This document shows, in pieces, positions 46,022 through 54,884 of a DNA stretch of 64,000 nucleotides. The DNA lies in the NCBI RefSeq assembly GCF_002563965.1, contig NZ_PDJF01000001.1:1612001-1676000 (forward strand), read 5' to 3'. The notes beneath the pieces are model-generated. The model was given only the letters and a program-made list of their open reading frames with translations, did no database searches and was not told the origin of the DNA. Made by a program: the position numbers and the translations under genes. The DNA comes from Corynebacterium renale. GTDB lineage: Bacteria > Actinomycetota > Actinomycetes > Mycobacteriales > Mycobacteriaceae. Positions within the stretch are counted from its first letter, which is position 1; every line of letters begins with the position of its first letter.

Positions 46022-47707
46022 ATGGATAACAATCTTCTTCTTATTGGTGGCATTATTCTTGCCGTCGCAGTGGTCATCATCGCAGCACTGGTGATTGTCG
46101 GGCGCAAGCGTAAAGATTCCAAGACGATTAGTTTTGAGCAGAAAGAAGAGCCTAAGGAGCTAACCCAACAAGAGAAGTCGGGTAATTACCAGGCTACGGG
46201 TGGCTTTAATTTCGCCCCCGCTTCTCGGGAGCCGGTTCCTGCCGCAGGCCAAGATATTCCAGAGCCGAAGTCGCCACAAGCACAAGCCCCCGAGCCTGTA
46301 CGCGAAGTTCCGGAAGTAGCACCGACCCCACAACCTGAGCCAACTATCCCAACTGCGAAGCCTACCGCTGAAGAAGATCAGCCACTTACTGAGGCAGAAG
46401 CACCCGGCGAGAACACACCAGTGGACGTTGTTCCAGAAACCACTGAACCGGTTCCTTCGAAGGAACAAGACGTTCCAACCGAGGTCGTAGAACCTGTAGC
46501 TACCGAAGAAGCCGAAGCAGCCGAAGAGCTTGTGGTCGTCGACGAGAACGCACCTGAAGAACCCGTCATCGTGGAAACTGAGGATGAGGCCGTCGAGGTC
46601 GTGGAAGAATCGGCGCCTAGCGAGGCAGAAGCGGCCCTGCTTACCAGTGAAGAAGAGGCTGCGCAGGCAGCCGAGGTCGCCGCAGAAATTGTCGACGGCG
46701 CAGAGGCAGCGCTAGATAAGGTTGAAGCGCCGGCAGTTCCTGATGTTTCCGAAGTCCCACAGCCGGCAGAAAATATTGAAGAGATTGCCCCAGCCGCAGG
46801 ACGTCTAGGACGTTTGCGCGGTCGTCTCTCGCGTTCGCAGAATATGATCGGCAGCTCGTTGCTGGGCATTCTTTCTGCCGGTGACCTTGACGAGGACGCG
46901 TGGGAAGAGATTGAAGACACCCTCATCATGGCAGATTTAGGTACGCCGGTCACGATGAAAGTCGTAGATGCACTGCGAACCAAGATCGCCGAACGCGGTG
47001 TGTCCTCTGAAGAAGAAGCTCGTGCGATGCTGCGTGAGACTCTCATCGAAGCCGGTCGCCCTGAACTCGACCGTTCGGTGAAGGCGATGCCATACGAAGG
47101 AAAACCAGCCGTTGTCCTAGTTGTAGGCGTCAACGGTACGGGTAAGACAACGACAACGGGCAAACTTGCCCGAGTACTTGTATCTATGGGGCACCACGTG
47201 GTCCTAGGAGCCGCGGACACGTTCCGTGCCGCAGCAGCGGACCAGCTCGAAACCTGGGGTCGTCGCGTAGGTGCAACGACCGTGCGCGGAGCTGAAGGCG
47301 CAGATCCAGCTTCTGTTGCATTCGATTCCGTAGCACAGGGTATTGAACAGCACGCGGATGTCGTCCTTATCGATACCGCTGGCCGTCTCCACACGTCGCG
47401 TGGCCTCATGGATCAGCTGGGCAAGGTCAAGCGCGTCGTCGAGAAGCGTGCCAAGGTTGATGAAGTCCTTCTAGTACTCGATGCGACAGTAGGGCAGAAC
47501 GGCCTCATGCAAGCACGTACCTTCGCTGAGGTTGTCGACATCACAGGTGTGGTGCTGACCAAGCTCGACGGTACCGCCAAAGGCGGAATCGTTTTCCAAG
47601 TTCAGGAAGAGCTCGGTGTGCCGGTGAAGCTTGTCGGACTCGGAGAAGGAGCTGACGATTTGGCGCCGTTTGAGGTCGAAGGCTTCGTAGACGCATTGTT
47701 GGGCTAA
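46022..47707 (+). CDS. ftsY: SRP receptor FtsY with N-terminal membrane anchor and acidic linker
   Basis: FtsY docks ribosomes with SRP at the membrane. The ATG at 46022 is favoured over two others because GGAGG at 46012-46016 is 5 nt away. The 561-residue protein has a membrane helix at residues 4-27, then about 230 residues of Pro/Glu/Ala-rich linker, then the NG GTPase domain with VNGTGKTTTTGKLAR, DTFRAAAADQLETW, DTAGRLHTS and TKLDGTAKGG. This layout is usual in actinobacteria. Confidence 0.96.
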   Translation: MDNNLLLIGGIILAVAVVIIAALVIVGRKRKDSKTISFEQKEEPKELTQQEKSGNYQATGGFNFAPASREPVPAAGQDIPEPKSPQAQAPEPVREVPEVAPTPQPEPTIPTAKPTAEEDQPLTEAEAPGENTPVDVVPETTEPVPSKEQDVPTEVVEPVATEEAEAAEELVVVDENAPEEPVIVETEDEAVEVVEESAPSEAEAALLTSEEEAAQAAEVAAEIVDGAEAALDKVEAPAVPDVSEVPQPAENIEEIAPAAGRLGRLRGRLSRSQNMIGSSLLGILSAGDLDEDAWEEIEDTLIMADLGTPVTMKVVDALRTKIAERGVSSEEEARAMLRETLIEAGRPELDRSVKAMPYEGKPAVVLVVGVNGTGKTTTTGKLARVLVSMGHHVVLGAADTFRAAAADQLETWGRRVGATTVRGAEGADPASVAFDSVAQGIEQHADVVLIDTAGRLHTSRGLMDQLGKVKRVVEKRAKVDEVLLVLDATVGQNGLMQARTFAEVVDITGVVLTKLDGTAKGGIVFQVQEELGVPVKLVGLGEGADDLAPFEVEGFVDALLG

Positions 47708-47727
47708 AACCTGTAAAACGCTGGTGG

Positions 47728-47768
47728 GTGCGGTGTATGCTGGAAATATATTTTGGCATACACCGCAC
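47728..47768. promoter_or_regulatory. 13-bp stem-loop between ftsY and glnK
   Basis: GTGCGGTGTATGC (47728-47740) pairs perfectly with GCATACACCGCAC (47756-47768). The 15-nt loop is AT-rich and contains TATATT. It may be the ftsY terminator (no T run follows), an mRNA structure, or a promoter flanked by operator arms for glnK. Confidence 0.5.
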
Positions 47769-47820
47769 TCTGTGCGTTCTGTGCTTCCCATAACACCACA
47801 TCGAGGTGAGGAGAACTCCC

Positions 47821-48159
47821 GTGAAGCTGATTACTGCTGTTGTGAAGCCCTTTACGTTGTCTGAAATCCGCGATGGACTAGAAGAGCTCGGCCATCACGG
47901 AATGACGGTGAGCGACGTTCGCGGATACGGCCAGCAGCGTGGTCATACAGGGCCCTCGACAGGCGCAGAATATGCCGTAGAATTCGTGCCCAAGGCAAAA
48001 GTTGAGATCGTGGTTGCAGATAAGGACGTGGAAGCAGCCACCGATGTTATTTGCAAGGCGGCGTGGACAGGGAAACCTGGCGACGGAAAACTGTGGATCA
48101 CCACGATCGATCACGTCATTCGCGTCCGCACCGGCGAAGAAGACGATGCCGCAATTTAA
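47821..48159 (+). CDS. glnK: PII signal protein GlnK
   Basis: GlnK signals nitrogen status and in corynebacteria is adenylylated by GlnD at Tyr51. The 112-residue protein has KLITAVVKPF, a T-loop with Y51 (GAEYAVEFVPKAK), and GKPGDGKLW in the C-loop. The GTG start has AGGAG upstream. In C. glutamicum it lies in amtB-glnK-glnD between ftsY and ffh; here both flanking genes are absent from the position. Confidence 0.93.
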   Translation: MKLITAVVKPFTLSEIRDGLEELGHHGMTVSDVRGYGQQRGHTGPSTGAEYAVEFVPKAKVEIVVADKDVEAATDVICKAAWTGKPGDGKLWITTIDHVIRVRTGEEDDAAI

Positions 48160-48183
48160 GGACGCGTCGCTGAAGAAGCTTCT

Positions 48184-48235
48184 GCACCCCCGGTCGGGCT
48201 AGAGCCTGGAATCCGGGGTGCAACTGTAATTTTTG
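48184..48235 (+). terminator. Terminator after glnK
   Basis: GCACCCCCGG pairs with CCGGGGTGC (48213-48221). A T run follows at 48231-48235. It lies 25 bp after the glnK stop. Confidence 0.7.
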
Positions 48236-48334
48236 GACGGCGCTGGCTACCATGGGGTAGTTATGTGTGGCGTCGCGTGGTAGGTAGCGCAGGCGCTGAG
48301 GAAATTTTTATTCGCGCAAGGAGTGCAACTTTAC

Positions 48335-49924
48335 GTGTTTGAGTCACTATCTGATCGCCTATCAAGCGCACTCAAAGGTATTCGTGGCAAAGGCAAGCTC
48401 ACTGAGGCAGACATTAACGCGACTGCCCGCGAGATACGGCTTGCGCTGCTAGAAGCCGACGTCTCCTTGCCCGTTGTCCGCGGTTTTATCAAGCGGATTA
48501 AAGAACGCGCAATGGGCGCAGAGGTTTCCCAGGCGCTCAACCCGGCGCAGCAGGTCATCAAGATTGTTGACCAAGAACTTACCGAGATCCTCGGTGGAGA
48601 AACCCGGCGCCTGCGCCTGGCAAAGAACCCGCCGACGGTGATTATGCTTGCTGGCCTGCAGGGTGCGGGTAAGACTACCTTGGCAGGTAAGTTGGCCAAG
48701 CATTTGGTCAAGCAGGGACACACCCCGATGCTGGTGGCTTGTGACTTGCAGCGCCCAGGCGCAGTACAGCAGTTGCAGATCGTTGGTGAACGCGCGGGAG
48801 TCCCCACCTTCGCTCCAGACCCAGGAACCGCCCCGGATTCCACAGAGCATGAGATGGGAACTTCGCACGGTGACCCGGTTGCTGTGGCCCGCGCTGGTGT
48901 GGAGGAAGCTCGCCGTACCCAGCATGATGTAGTCATCGTGGATACCGCCGGCCGATTGGGCATCGACGAAATCCTGATGACTCAGGCACGTAACATTCGT
49001 GACGCGATCGACCCTGACGAAGTCCTCTTCGTTATCGACGCCATGATTGGTCAAGACGCCGTGACCACCGCGGAAGCTTTCCGCGACGGTGTCGATTTCA
49101 CTGGCGTAGTCCTGACCAAGCTCGATGGTGACGCCCGCGGTGGTGCGGCGCTGTCTATCCGAGAGGTCACGGGTCGCCCGATCCTGTTCGCTTCGACCGG
49201 CGAGAAGCTCGATGACTTCGACGTTTTCCATCCAGACCGCATGGCTAGCCGAATCTTGGGTATGGGCGATGTGCTGTCTCTGATTGAGCAGGCCGAGACA
49301 GTCTTCGACCAAGAAGAAGCACAGGACACCGCGACCAAGATCATGTCCGGCGAGCTCACACTTGAGGACTTCCTTGAGCAAATGCTCATGATTCGCCGCA
49401 TGGGTCCGATCGGCAACCTGCTTAAGATGATGCCGGGTGGCAAGCAGATGAGCCAGATGGCGGACATGGTCGATGAAAAGCACCTGGACCGCATCCAGGC
49501 GATCATCCGCGGTATGACTCCTGCCGAGCGTGCTAACCCGAAGATTCTTAATGCTTCACGACGCAAGCGCATCGCCGCCGGTTCGGGTGTTCAAGTATCG
49601 GACGTCAATCAGCTTGTCGAGCGCTTCTTCGAAGCCAAAAAGATGATGGGCAAGATGGCCGGCCAGTTTGGTATGGGTGGTATGTCGCGTCGCTCGGCTA
49701 CGAAGAAACACAAGAAGGGCCGCAAGCGTAAAGGCGGCAAGCGCGCAACTCCGAAGCGTTCGCCGAACATGCCAGGAATGCCGGGAATGGATATGAACCA
49801 GCTTCAGCAGATGCAGCGTCAGATGGGTGGCTTAGGCCAAGGTGGTTTGGGAGACGTCGAGCTGCCTAAAGGTTTTGAAAACATCGATCTGAACAATCTG
49901 GATTTCTCCAAGAAGAAGAAATAG
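48335..49924 (+). CDS. ffh: Signal recognition particle protein Ffh
   Basis: Ffh binds signal sequences of nascent proteins with the 4.5S RNA. The 529-residue protein has N and G domains (LQGAGKTTLAGKLAK, DLQRPGAVQQLQ, DTAGRLG, TKLDGDARGG) and a Met-rich M domain. The C-terminal tail is long, basic and Met/Gly rich. The GTG at 48335 gives the usual start FESLSDRL. AAGGAG lies 11 nt upstream. I found no SRP RNA gene in the window. Confidence 0.97.
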   Translation: MFESLSDRLSSALKGIRGKGKLTEADINATAREIRLALLEADVSLPVVRGFIKRIKERAMGAEVSQALNPAQQVIKIVDQELTEILGGETRRLRLAKNPPTVIMLAGLQGAGKTTLAGKLAKHLVKQGHTPMLVACDLQRPGAVQQLQIVGERAGVPTFAPDPGTAPDSTEHEMGTSHGDPVAVARAGVEEARRTQHDVVIVDTAGRLGIDEILMTQARNIRDAIDPDEVLFVIDAMIGQDAVTTAEAFRDGVDFTGVVLTKLDGDARGGAALSIREVTGRPILFASTGEKLDDFDVFHPDRMASRILGMGDVLSLIEQAETVFDQEEAQDTATKIMSGELTLEDFLEQMLMIRRMGPIGNLLKMMPGGKQMSQMADMVDEKHLDRIQAIIRGMTPAERANPKILNASRRKRIAAGSGVQVSDVNQLVERFFEAKKMMGKMAGQFGMGGMSRRSATKKHKKGRKRKGGKRATPKRSPNMPGMPGMDMNQLQQMQRQMGGLGQGGLGDVELPKGFENIDLNNLDFSKKKK

Positions 49925-49940
49925 AACACGCCCTTCGGAG

Positions 49941-49983
49941 TGAACGCCTTACCGTGCGATGAGCAGGGTAGGGCGTTTGCCCT
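49941..49983 (+). terminator. Terminator after ffh
   Basis: AACGCCTTACC pairs with GGTAGGGCGTT (one mismatch/wobble allowed) and a T-rich stretch follows about 49977-49986. Confidence 0.6.
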
Positions 49984-50000
49984 TGTTTATGTACGTGCTG

Positions 50001-50197
50001 TATAGTTCTACAGGTTGTGCGTGCGAATGTGTGCACACTAACAAGTAAAGACTTTCCTGCGAATTGGCGTCAGCGACCACGGTCGCCCGCCCTGATCACT
50101 CGCAGGTTAAACCAAGGGTTGAACCGGCCCGCCTGCCTCGAAATATTTTGGGGGCGGGTGCCAGAACTGCCCAGTGACCAGAAGAAAAGGAGCCACT
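50001..50197 (+). promoter_or_regulatory. rpsP promoter and long leader
   Basis: TATAGT at 50001-50006 could start a leader of about 185 nt before the rpsP ATG. The leader holds CCTGCGA/TCGCAGG (near 50056 and 50099) and CCCGCC/GGCGGG (near 50128 and 50152). Structured leaders often control ribosomal-protein operons. No direct control is shown. Confidence 0.5.
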
Positions 50198-50731
50198 ATG
50201 GCTGTCAAGATTAAGCTGCAGCGCCTCGGTAAGATCCGTACGCCTCACTACCGCGTCGTTGTCATGGATGCACTCAAGCCACGCGACGGCAAGGTCATCG
50301 AATCCATCGGCATCTACCAGCCGAAGGAAGAGCCATCTGTCATCGAGATTGACTCCGAGCGTGCACAGTACTGGATCAAGGTTGGCGCACAGCCAACCGA
50401 GCCTGTAATGGCACTGCTGAAGCTGACCGGCGACTGGCAGGCTGCTAAGGGCCTCGAAGGTGCAGAGAACAAGGTCAAGAAGGCTGAAGAGAAGCCTTCC
50501 AAGCTGGATCTGTTCAACGCTGCTCTCGCAGAGGCTAACAACGGCCAGTCCGTTGAGGAGTTCCTGAAGGAACGCCAGAAGGAGAAGGAAGCAGCAGAGG
50601 CTAAGGCTGCTAAGGAGAAGGAAGCAGCTGAGAAGGCTGCTGCTGAAGAGGCTGCAAAGGCTGAGGCAGAAGCAGAAAAGGCTGAAGAGGAAGCCCCAGC
50701 TGAGGAAGCTGCAGAGGCTGAGGAGAACTAA
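50198..50731 (+). CDS. rpsP: Ribosomal protein S16 with Ala/Glu/Lys-rich tail
   Basis: The first 85 residues are standard bS16 ([33 protein letters not shown]). The other 90 form a coiled tail rich in Ala, Glu and Lys ([18 protein letters not shown] and similar), known in actinobacterial S16. AAAAGGAG precedes the ATG. It is separated from rimM by a terminator and a convergent gene, so the classic rpsP-rimM-trmD operon is broken. Confidence 0.96.
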   Translation: MAVKIKLQRLGKIRTPHYRVVVMDALKPRDGKVIESIGIYQPKEEPSVIEIDSERAQYWIKVGAQPTEPVMALLKLTGDWQAAKGLEGAENKVKKAEEKPSKLDLFNAALAEANNGQSVEEFLKERQKEKEAAEAKAAKEKEAAEKAAAEEAAKAEAEAEKAEEEAPAEEAAEAEEN

Positions 50732-50754
50732 TTCTCACCACCTCTACATTCTTC

Positions 50755-50786
50755 GCCGCCAGGTTTTCCTGGCGGCGTTTTCTTTA
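50755..50786. terminator. Terminator after rpsP
   Basis: CGCCGCCAGG and CCTGGCGGCG form a strong stem with a 4-nt T loop, followed by TTTTCTTT. It also lies at the 3' end of the convergent gene. Confidence 0.92.
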
Positions 50787-51110
50787 TGAGGTAGCAAGCG
50801 GCTGCAGTGTAGTCGCTACTTCTACAATCAATGCGGCGGCGGTTGCTTCGGATCCGCAGTGTAAAGAAAATGGCGCATGCGGCGCGATCATGTAGACATC
50901 GCCGGAGGAAAGCGTTTCTTCCATGCGTGTTCCTCGCGGGTCAGTGGAGAAAACGGTGACCGGACCACGGTGGCAGATTAATGCTGTGGGCTCGGGGCGT
51001 CGCCTTCGGGGGACGTCATCGCCGGGGCAGATGGCGTGAACTGTGATGTCCCCGGCTTGGTGGCTGGAGGTAGGGTCGAGGGCTGTCAGGTTGCACAGGA
51101 TGCCGTGCAT
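50784..51110 (-). CDS. Small cupin-like protein
   Basis: The 108-residue product looks like a cupin by its short beta strands and motifs (ALICHRGPVTVFS, ETLSSGDVYMIAPHAPFSLHCGS). The cupin metal histidines are not clearly complete. I chose ATG 51110 because AAAAGG lies 7-9 nt upstream; a longer frame from 51179 is open. Function unknown. Confidence 0.6.
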   Translation of the reverse strand: MHGILCNLTALDPTSSHQAGDITVHAICPGDDVPRRRRPEPTALICHRGPVTVFSTDPRGTRMEETLSSGDVYMIAPHAPFSLHCGSEATAAALIVEVATTLQPLATS

Positions 51111-51217
51111 CGTGATCACCTTTTCCGGGATAAAGCGTGGGTGCAAATGTCTGCACCACAATGTGGGATCAGATTCCAACCATACCCGCCTTGCGCCCGC
51201 CCTATAGAATGTGGTCC

Positions 51218-51724
51218 ATGTCTGAAGTACACATCGGCCGAGTGGTCAAGTCCCACGGAATTCGCGGCGAAGTTGCCATCGAACCCACGACTGATGACCC
51301 GGCGTCACGGTTTGCCGTAGGGCAAGTCCTTACGGGAAAGCAGGCCGGAAAACAGCAGAATCTGACGATCAAGACAGCGCGCCCGCACCAGGGACGTTTG
51401 CTCGTCAGCTTCGAGGAGATAGCCGACCGTACTGCCGCTGATTCACTTCGTGGCATGCGCTTTTACGCAGAGTCCGTGGAGGAAGAGGACGGCTACTATG
51501 ATTACCAGCTCGAAGGGCTGGCAGTATATCTGCACAGCGATCTGGAAACCAAGATTGCCGACGTCACCGGTGTAACCCATATGCCGAATCGGTTGCTGCT
51601 GGATATCTCGCTTAACGACGGTCGTGAGGCCATGATTCCGTTTGTGGAAGACATTGTCCCCGAAGTTGATCTTGATGAAGGTTTTATCGTCATTGACCCT
51701 CCAGAGGGATTGTTGGATCTCTAA
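51218..51724 (+). CDS. rimM: 16S rRNA processing protein RimM
   Basis: RimM assists 30S head assembly around S19 and helix 31. The 168-residue protein has IGRVVKSHGIRGEVAIEP, FYAES, and a PRC-barrel C-domain with MIPFVEDIVPEVDLDEGFIVIDPPEGL-type residues. TAGAAT (51205-51210) is 7 nt before the ATG, suggesting a leaderless transcript separate from rpsP. Confidence 0.95.
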   Translation: MSEVHIGRVVKSHGIRGEVAIEPTTDDPASRFAVGQVLTGKQAGKQQNLTIKTARPHQGRLLVSFEEIADRTAADSLRGMRFYAESVEEEDGYYDYQLEGLAVYLHSDLETKIADVTGVTHMPNRLLLDISLNDGREAMIPFVEDIVPEVDLDEGFIVIDPPEGLLDL

Positions 51725-51742
51725 GCGTTAAAGTAGGCAACC

Positions 51743-52588
51743 ATGCGTATCGATGTTGTCACCATCTTCCCTGAGTACTTGGAGCCCATGCGCCATGCGC
51801 TCCTGGGCAAAGCTATTGAACAGGGAATCATGGAAGTTGGGGTTCATGATCTGCGGGCGTGGGCTACTGACCGCCATAAATCTGTTGATGATTCCCCCTT
51901 CGGCGGTGGGCCAGGAATGGTCATGAAACCGGAAGTATGGGGCAACGCACTCGATGCGGTGGCCCGTGGAGACTTAGCGAAAGCAACCCTTCAGTCAGCG
52001 CAACCGCATCTGGACAAGGCCCGGCATGACGATGTTCACGGTGTTGCCCCGCGACCCTATGAATCATCGGGTGCGACTAGTGACAAGCCACTTCTTATTG
52101 TGCCTACTCCTACAGGCGCGCCGTTCACACAAGAAGATGCTCAACGTTTGTCTTCCGAGGATCACATCGTTTTTGCCTGTGGTCGTTACGAAGGCATCGA
52201 CGCCCGAGTATTCCAGGACGCGCAAGAGCGCTACCGCGTTGAAGAGATTTCCATCGGAGATTACGTTCTCATCGGTGGGGAAGTGGCTGTCTTGGCAATT
52301 ACGGAAGCAGTGGTGCGCCTCATCCCAGGAGTTTTAGGGAATACCTGCTCCCACGAGGAAGACAGTTTTTCTGACGGGCTGTTGGAAGGCCCTTCTTATA
52401 CGAAACCACGGTCCTGGCGCGGCCTCGACGTACCGGAGGTGTTAACCTCTGGTAACCACGCGGCCATTGCAACGTGGCGCCGGCAGCAGTCGCTGAGAAT
52501 TACAGCTGAGCGCCGACCTGAGTTGCTTGTGAGCGCGGAATTGAGCCCGCAGGACCGTACCTTCCTCGACCAGATCAATGAAAAGTAA
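51743..52588 (+). CDS. trmD: tRNA (guanine-37-N1)-methyltransferase
   Basis: TrmD methylates G37 of tRNAs. The 281-residue SPOUT enzyme has MRIDVVTIFPEY, DDSPFGGGPGMVMKPE, FACGRYEGIDAR and ISIGDYVLIGGE, the knot region. A loop of about 30 residues around 90-120 is longer than in E. coli TrmD. TAAAGT (51729-51734) is 8 nt before the ATG. Confidence 0.96.
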   Translation: MRIDVVTIFPEYLEPMRHALLGKAIEQGIMEVGVHDLRAWATDRHKSVDDSPFGGGPGMVMKPEVWGNALDAVARGDLAKATLQSAQPHLDKARHDDVHGVAPRPYESSGATSDKPLLIVPTPTGAPFTQEDAQRLSSEDHIVFACGRYEGIDARVFQDAQERYRVEEISIGDYVLIGGEVAVLAITEAVVRLIPGVLGNTCSHEEDSFSDGLLEGPSYTKPRSWRGLDVPEVLTSGNHAAIATWRRQQSLRITAERRPELLVSAELSPQDRTFLDQINEK

Positions 52589-52838
52589 GCGCCAACCACA
52601 AGATATGAATTTAAAGCGATCCCTGACAGCGCATGACGGTGCGCTGGGAAAATAGGACGGCTATGTGGTGAGCCTGGCTAACCCTTAAAACGGACGGACG
52701 TATTTGACTTTGTTGAATCGGACACGCCCGGGCAAGAGATTTATCACACCATTTCAGTTCTTTGTTGCAGTTTACGGGCCAATAAAATTCCTATTGATGT
52801 GATTATTCGATTCAATACGGAAAGGTAGAGGCCGCCTG
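52589..52838 (+). promoter_or_regulatory. 250-bp gap before the Dcu transporter gene
   Basis: It holds a CAGCGCA/TGCGCTG hairpin at about 52628-52647, an AT-rich stretch with a TTGACT (about 52695) and TCACACC half-site near 52746-52752, and GGAAAGG before the ATG. This size and composition suggest regulated expression. I could not pick a single promoter or a complete GlxR/FNR-type box. Confidence 0.35.
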
Positions 52839-54224
52839 ATGTTAGCCTCCATCCTCGATCCCACCAGCGGGATCGCTATAGTCCTGCAAATCCTCATCAT
52901 CCTTGCCTGCCTACTCATGGGTACACGCTTCGGGGGAATCGGGCTTGGCCTGATCTCCGGAATCGGCCTGCTGCTCCTCGTCTTTGTCTTTGGACTGGCG
53001 CCGGGCACGCCACCGGTATCCGTGATGCTCACAATCGTCGCGGTGATTGGTGCCGCTTCGACATTGCAGCAAGCCCGGGGCCTAGATGTGATGATGCAAT
53101 TTGCGGAGAAAATCCTGCGCAAGAAGCCGGAAATGGTCACTATTCTGGCACCTATCACCACGTGGTCGCTGACGGTGCTGTGTGGTACTGGGCATGTGGT
53201 CTACACCATGTTCCCGATTATCCAAGACATTGCGCTGAAGAAGGGAATCCGACCGGAACGTCCGATGGCGGTGTCGTCGACTGCGGCCCAGATGGGTATC
53301 ACCGCTTCGCCCGTGTCTGTCGCGACAGTATCTTTGGCCTCCATCCTTGCGGAAAACTCTGGAGCCATCGGCCACTCATATTCGATTCCACAGATTCTCT
53401 CGGTTGCTATCCCAGCGTCGTTGTCTGGTGTTCTGCTCGCCGCCTTGTGGTCAGTTCGCCGCGGCAAGGACTTAGATAAAGATCCTGTGTTCCAGGAGAA
53501 GATGAAGGACCCAGAGTTCGCAGAGCGCATCCACTCCCAGAGTGAGACGCTCATCGGTCAGGTCTTCCCGAAGACCGCCTACCGTTCAGTCTGGATTTTC
53601 TTCGCGGCGATCGCTTTGGTGGTGCTTCTCGGGGCGGTTGAATCCCTGCGCCCGGTGTTCCCGAACGATGATGGCGTCGAAAAGCCTCTGTCCATGAACC
53701 TGGTTATCCAGATGCTCATGCTCGTCGCTGGTGCTGTAATCCTGCTGTGGTGCCGTCCTGATCACGGCAAGATTTCCTCCACCCCGGTGTTCAAAGCCGG
53801 CATGACGGCAGTGTTCTCGGTCTTCGGTGTTGCGTGGATGGCGGACACCTTCTTCGATGCACATATCGATGCTTTGGAGAACACGCTTGGCGACGTCGTC
53901 TCCTCCTACCCGTGGATGTATGCAGTTGTCCTGCTGATTGTGTCTAAGTTGGTGAACTCGCAGGGCGCGGCCTTGGTCGCAATTGCGCCCATTGGTTTGC
54001 ACTTGGGCATTGACCCAGCCGTCATCATCGGCTTCTACGGTGCTGCATACGGCTACTGGATTCTGCCAACCTACCCATCAGATCTTGCATGTATTGGATT
54101 CGATACGACGGGTACCACCCGCATCGGCAAGTTCGTGATCAACCACTCCTTCCTGATTCCAGGTGCTATCAGCGTGTTTACGTCCTGTGTGGTGGGTTCG
54201 CTGCTGGCGCAAGTCATCCTTTAA
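52839..54224 (+). CDS. dcuB: Anaerobic C4-dicarboxylate transporter (Dcu family)
   Basis: The 461-residue protein has about 10-12 membrane helices and Dcu features: ILIILACLLMGTRFGGIGLGLISG near the start, VLCGTGHVVYTMFPII and AAQMGITASPVSVATVSL. Dcu carriers exchange fumarate, malate, aspartate and succinate, mainly under anaerobic fumarate respiration. In the same window a membrane-bound hydrogenase could feed that respiration. Whether it is DcuA or DcuB-type is not decided by the sequence alone. Confidence 0.9.
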   Translation: MLASILDPTSGIAIVLQILIILACLLMGTRFGGIGLGLISGIGLLLLVFVFGLAPGTPPVSVMLTIVAVIGAASTLQQARGLDVMMQFAEKILRKKPEMVTILAPITTWSLTVLCGTGHVVYTMFPIIQDIALKKGIRPERPMAVSSTAAQMGITASPVSVATVSLASILAENSGAIGHSYSIPQILSVAIPASLSGVLLAALWSVRRGKDLDKDPVFQEKMKDPEFAERIHSQSETLIGQVFPKTAYRSVWIFFAAIALVVLLGAVESLRPVFPNDDGVEKPLSMNLVIQMLMLVAGAVILLWCRPDHGKISSTPVFKAGMTAVFSVFGVAWMADTFFDAHIDALENTLGDVVSSYPWMYAVVLLIVSKLVNSQGAALVAIAPIGLHLGIDPAVIIGFYGAAYGYWILPTYPSDLACIGFDTTGTTRIGKFVINHSFLIPGAISVFTSCVVGSLLAQVIL

Positions 54225-54270
54225 AAGCGCCCTAGGGCCAGTTAGGTCAGGCTTGAGTTCCTAGCACAAA

Positions 54271-54289
54271 ACTACAGTTTGACTACAGT
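54271..54289. repeat. Direct repeat upstream of the cupin gene
   Basis: ACTACAGT occurs at 54271-54278 and 54282-54289, separated by TTG. Each copy contains TACAGT, which resembles a -10 box. It could be an operator overlapping the promoter. Confidence 0.4.
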
Positions 54290-54378
54290 GGGACGTAGCA
54301 CTTGGGCTGTTGTTTGCCACTACTGGAGGTGCGAGCCACAGCCCGGTTTTACAGAGAACACTACGAAAGGAAATGAAT

Positions 54379-54813
54379 ATGTCGGACGTACTCGGCAAAG
54401 ACCATGGCCCCAACCCTCTCAAGTTTGATATTGAGAAGGCAACCTTAGATAACGAAGCTTTCCGCGACACCCTGTGGACCGGTAAGTACATGCAGCTCAC
54501 CGTCATGGCCATTCCTGCCGGCGGCGAGATTGGTGCCGAAATCCACGACGATCATGACCAGTTCCTCCGTCTCGAAGGTGGCCGTATCCGCGTGATGATC
54601 GGTGCTTCCGAAGACGATCTGGAAATTGATGAGATCGCCGAAGACGATGACGCAATCTTCGTCCCAGCTGGCAAGTGGCACAACTTTGTTAACGAAGGCG
54701 AAGAGACCGTGAAGCTGTACTCCATTTATGCAGCACCGGAGCACAAGCACGGCACTCACCATGAGACCTTCGAGGATGCAAAGAATGATCCTCAGGAGAC
54801 CGACCTGGTCTAA
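54379..54813 (+). CDS. Cupin-domain protein
   Basis: The 144-residue protein has a cupin barrel with metal-ligand motifs: AEIHDDHDQFLRLEGG (two His and a Glu) and PAGKWHNFVN (His). A His/acidic tail (HKHGTHHETF) follows. The ATG at 54379 has AAAGG 8 nt upstream. Enzymatic function is not predictable from the fold. Confidence 0.85.
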   Translation: MSDVLGKDHGPNPLKFDIEKATLDNEAFRDTLWTGKYMQLTVMAIPAGGEIGAEIHDDHDQFLRLEGGRIRVMIGASEDDLEIDEIAEDDDAIFVPAGKWHNFVNEGEETVKLYSIYAAPEHKHGTHHETFEDAKNDPQETDLV

Positions 54814-54826
54814 AGGCGCGTTATTA

Positions 54827-54857
54827 GGCCACCACGGAAACCCGTGGTGGCCTTTTT
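54827..54857 (+). terminator. Terminator after the cupin gene
   Basis: GGCCACCACGG pairs with CCGTGGTGGCC with a short A loop, followed by TTTTT. Confidence 0.92.
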
Positions 54858-54884
54858 GTATCAGCTCCTAGTCTTAAGTTCAGA

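Noticed and set aside
46378..47409. 343-codon minus-strand frame
   Set aside because: Antisense to ftsY; Ser/Thr-rich translation results from the reverse of an acidic linker.
48236..48334. Possible SRP RNA gene before ffh
   Set aside because: The conserved GGUCAGG/GGAAGGAAGCAGCC-type core was not found in the gap.
48449..49483. 344-codon minus-strand frame
   Set aside because: Antisense to ffh; no independent start or domain.
54814..54884. Target-site duplication of the IS30 element
   Set aside because: The 2-3 bp next to each inverted repeat do not match.
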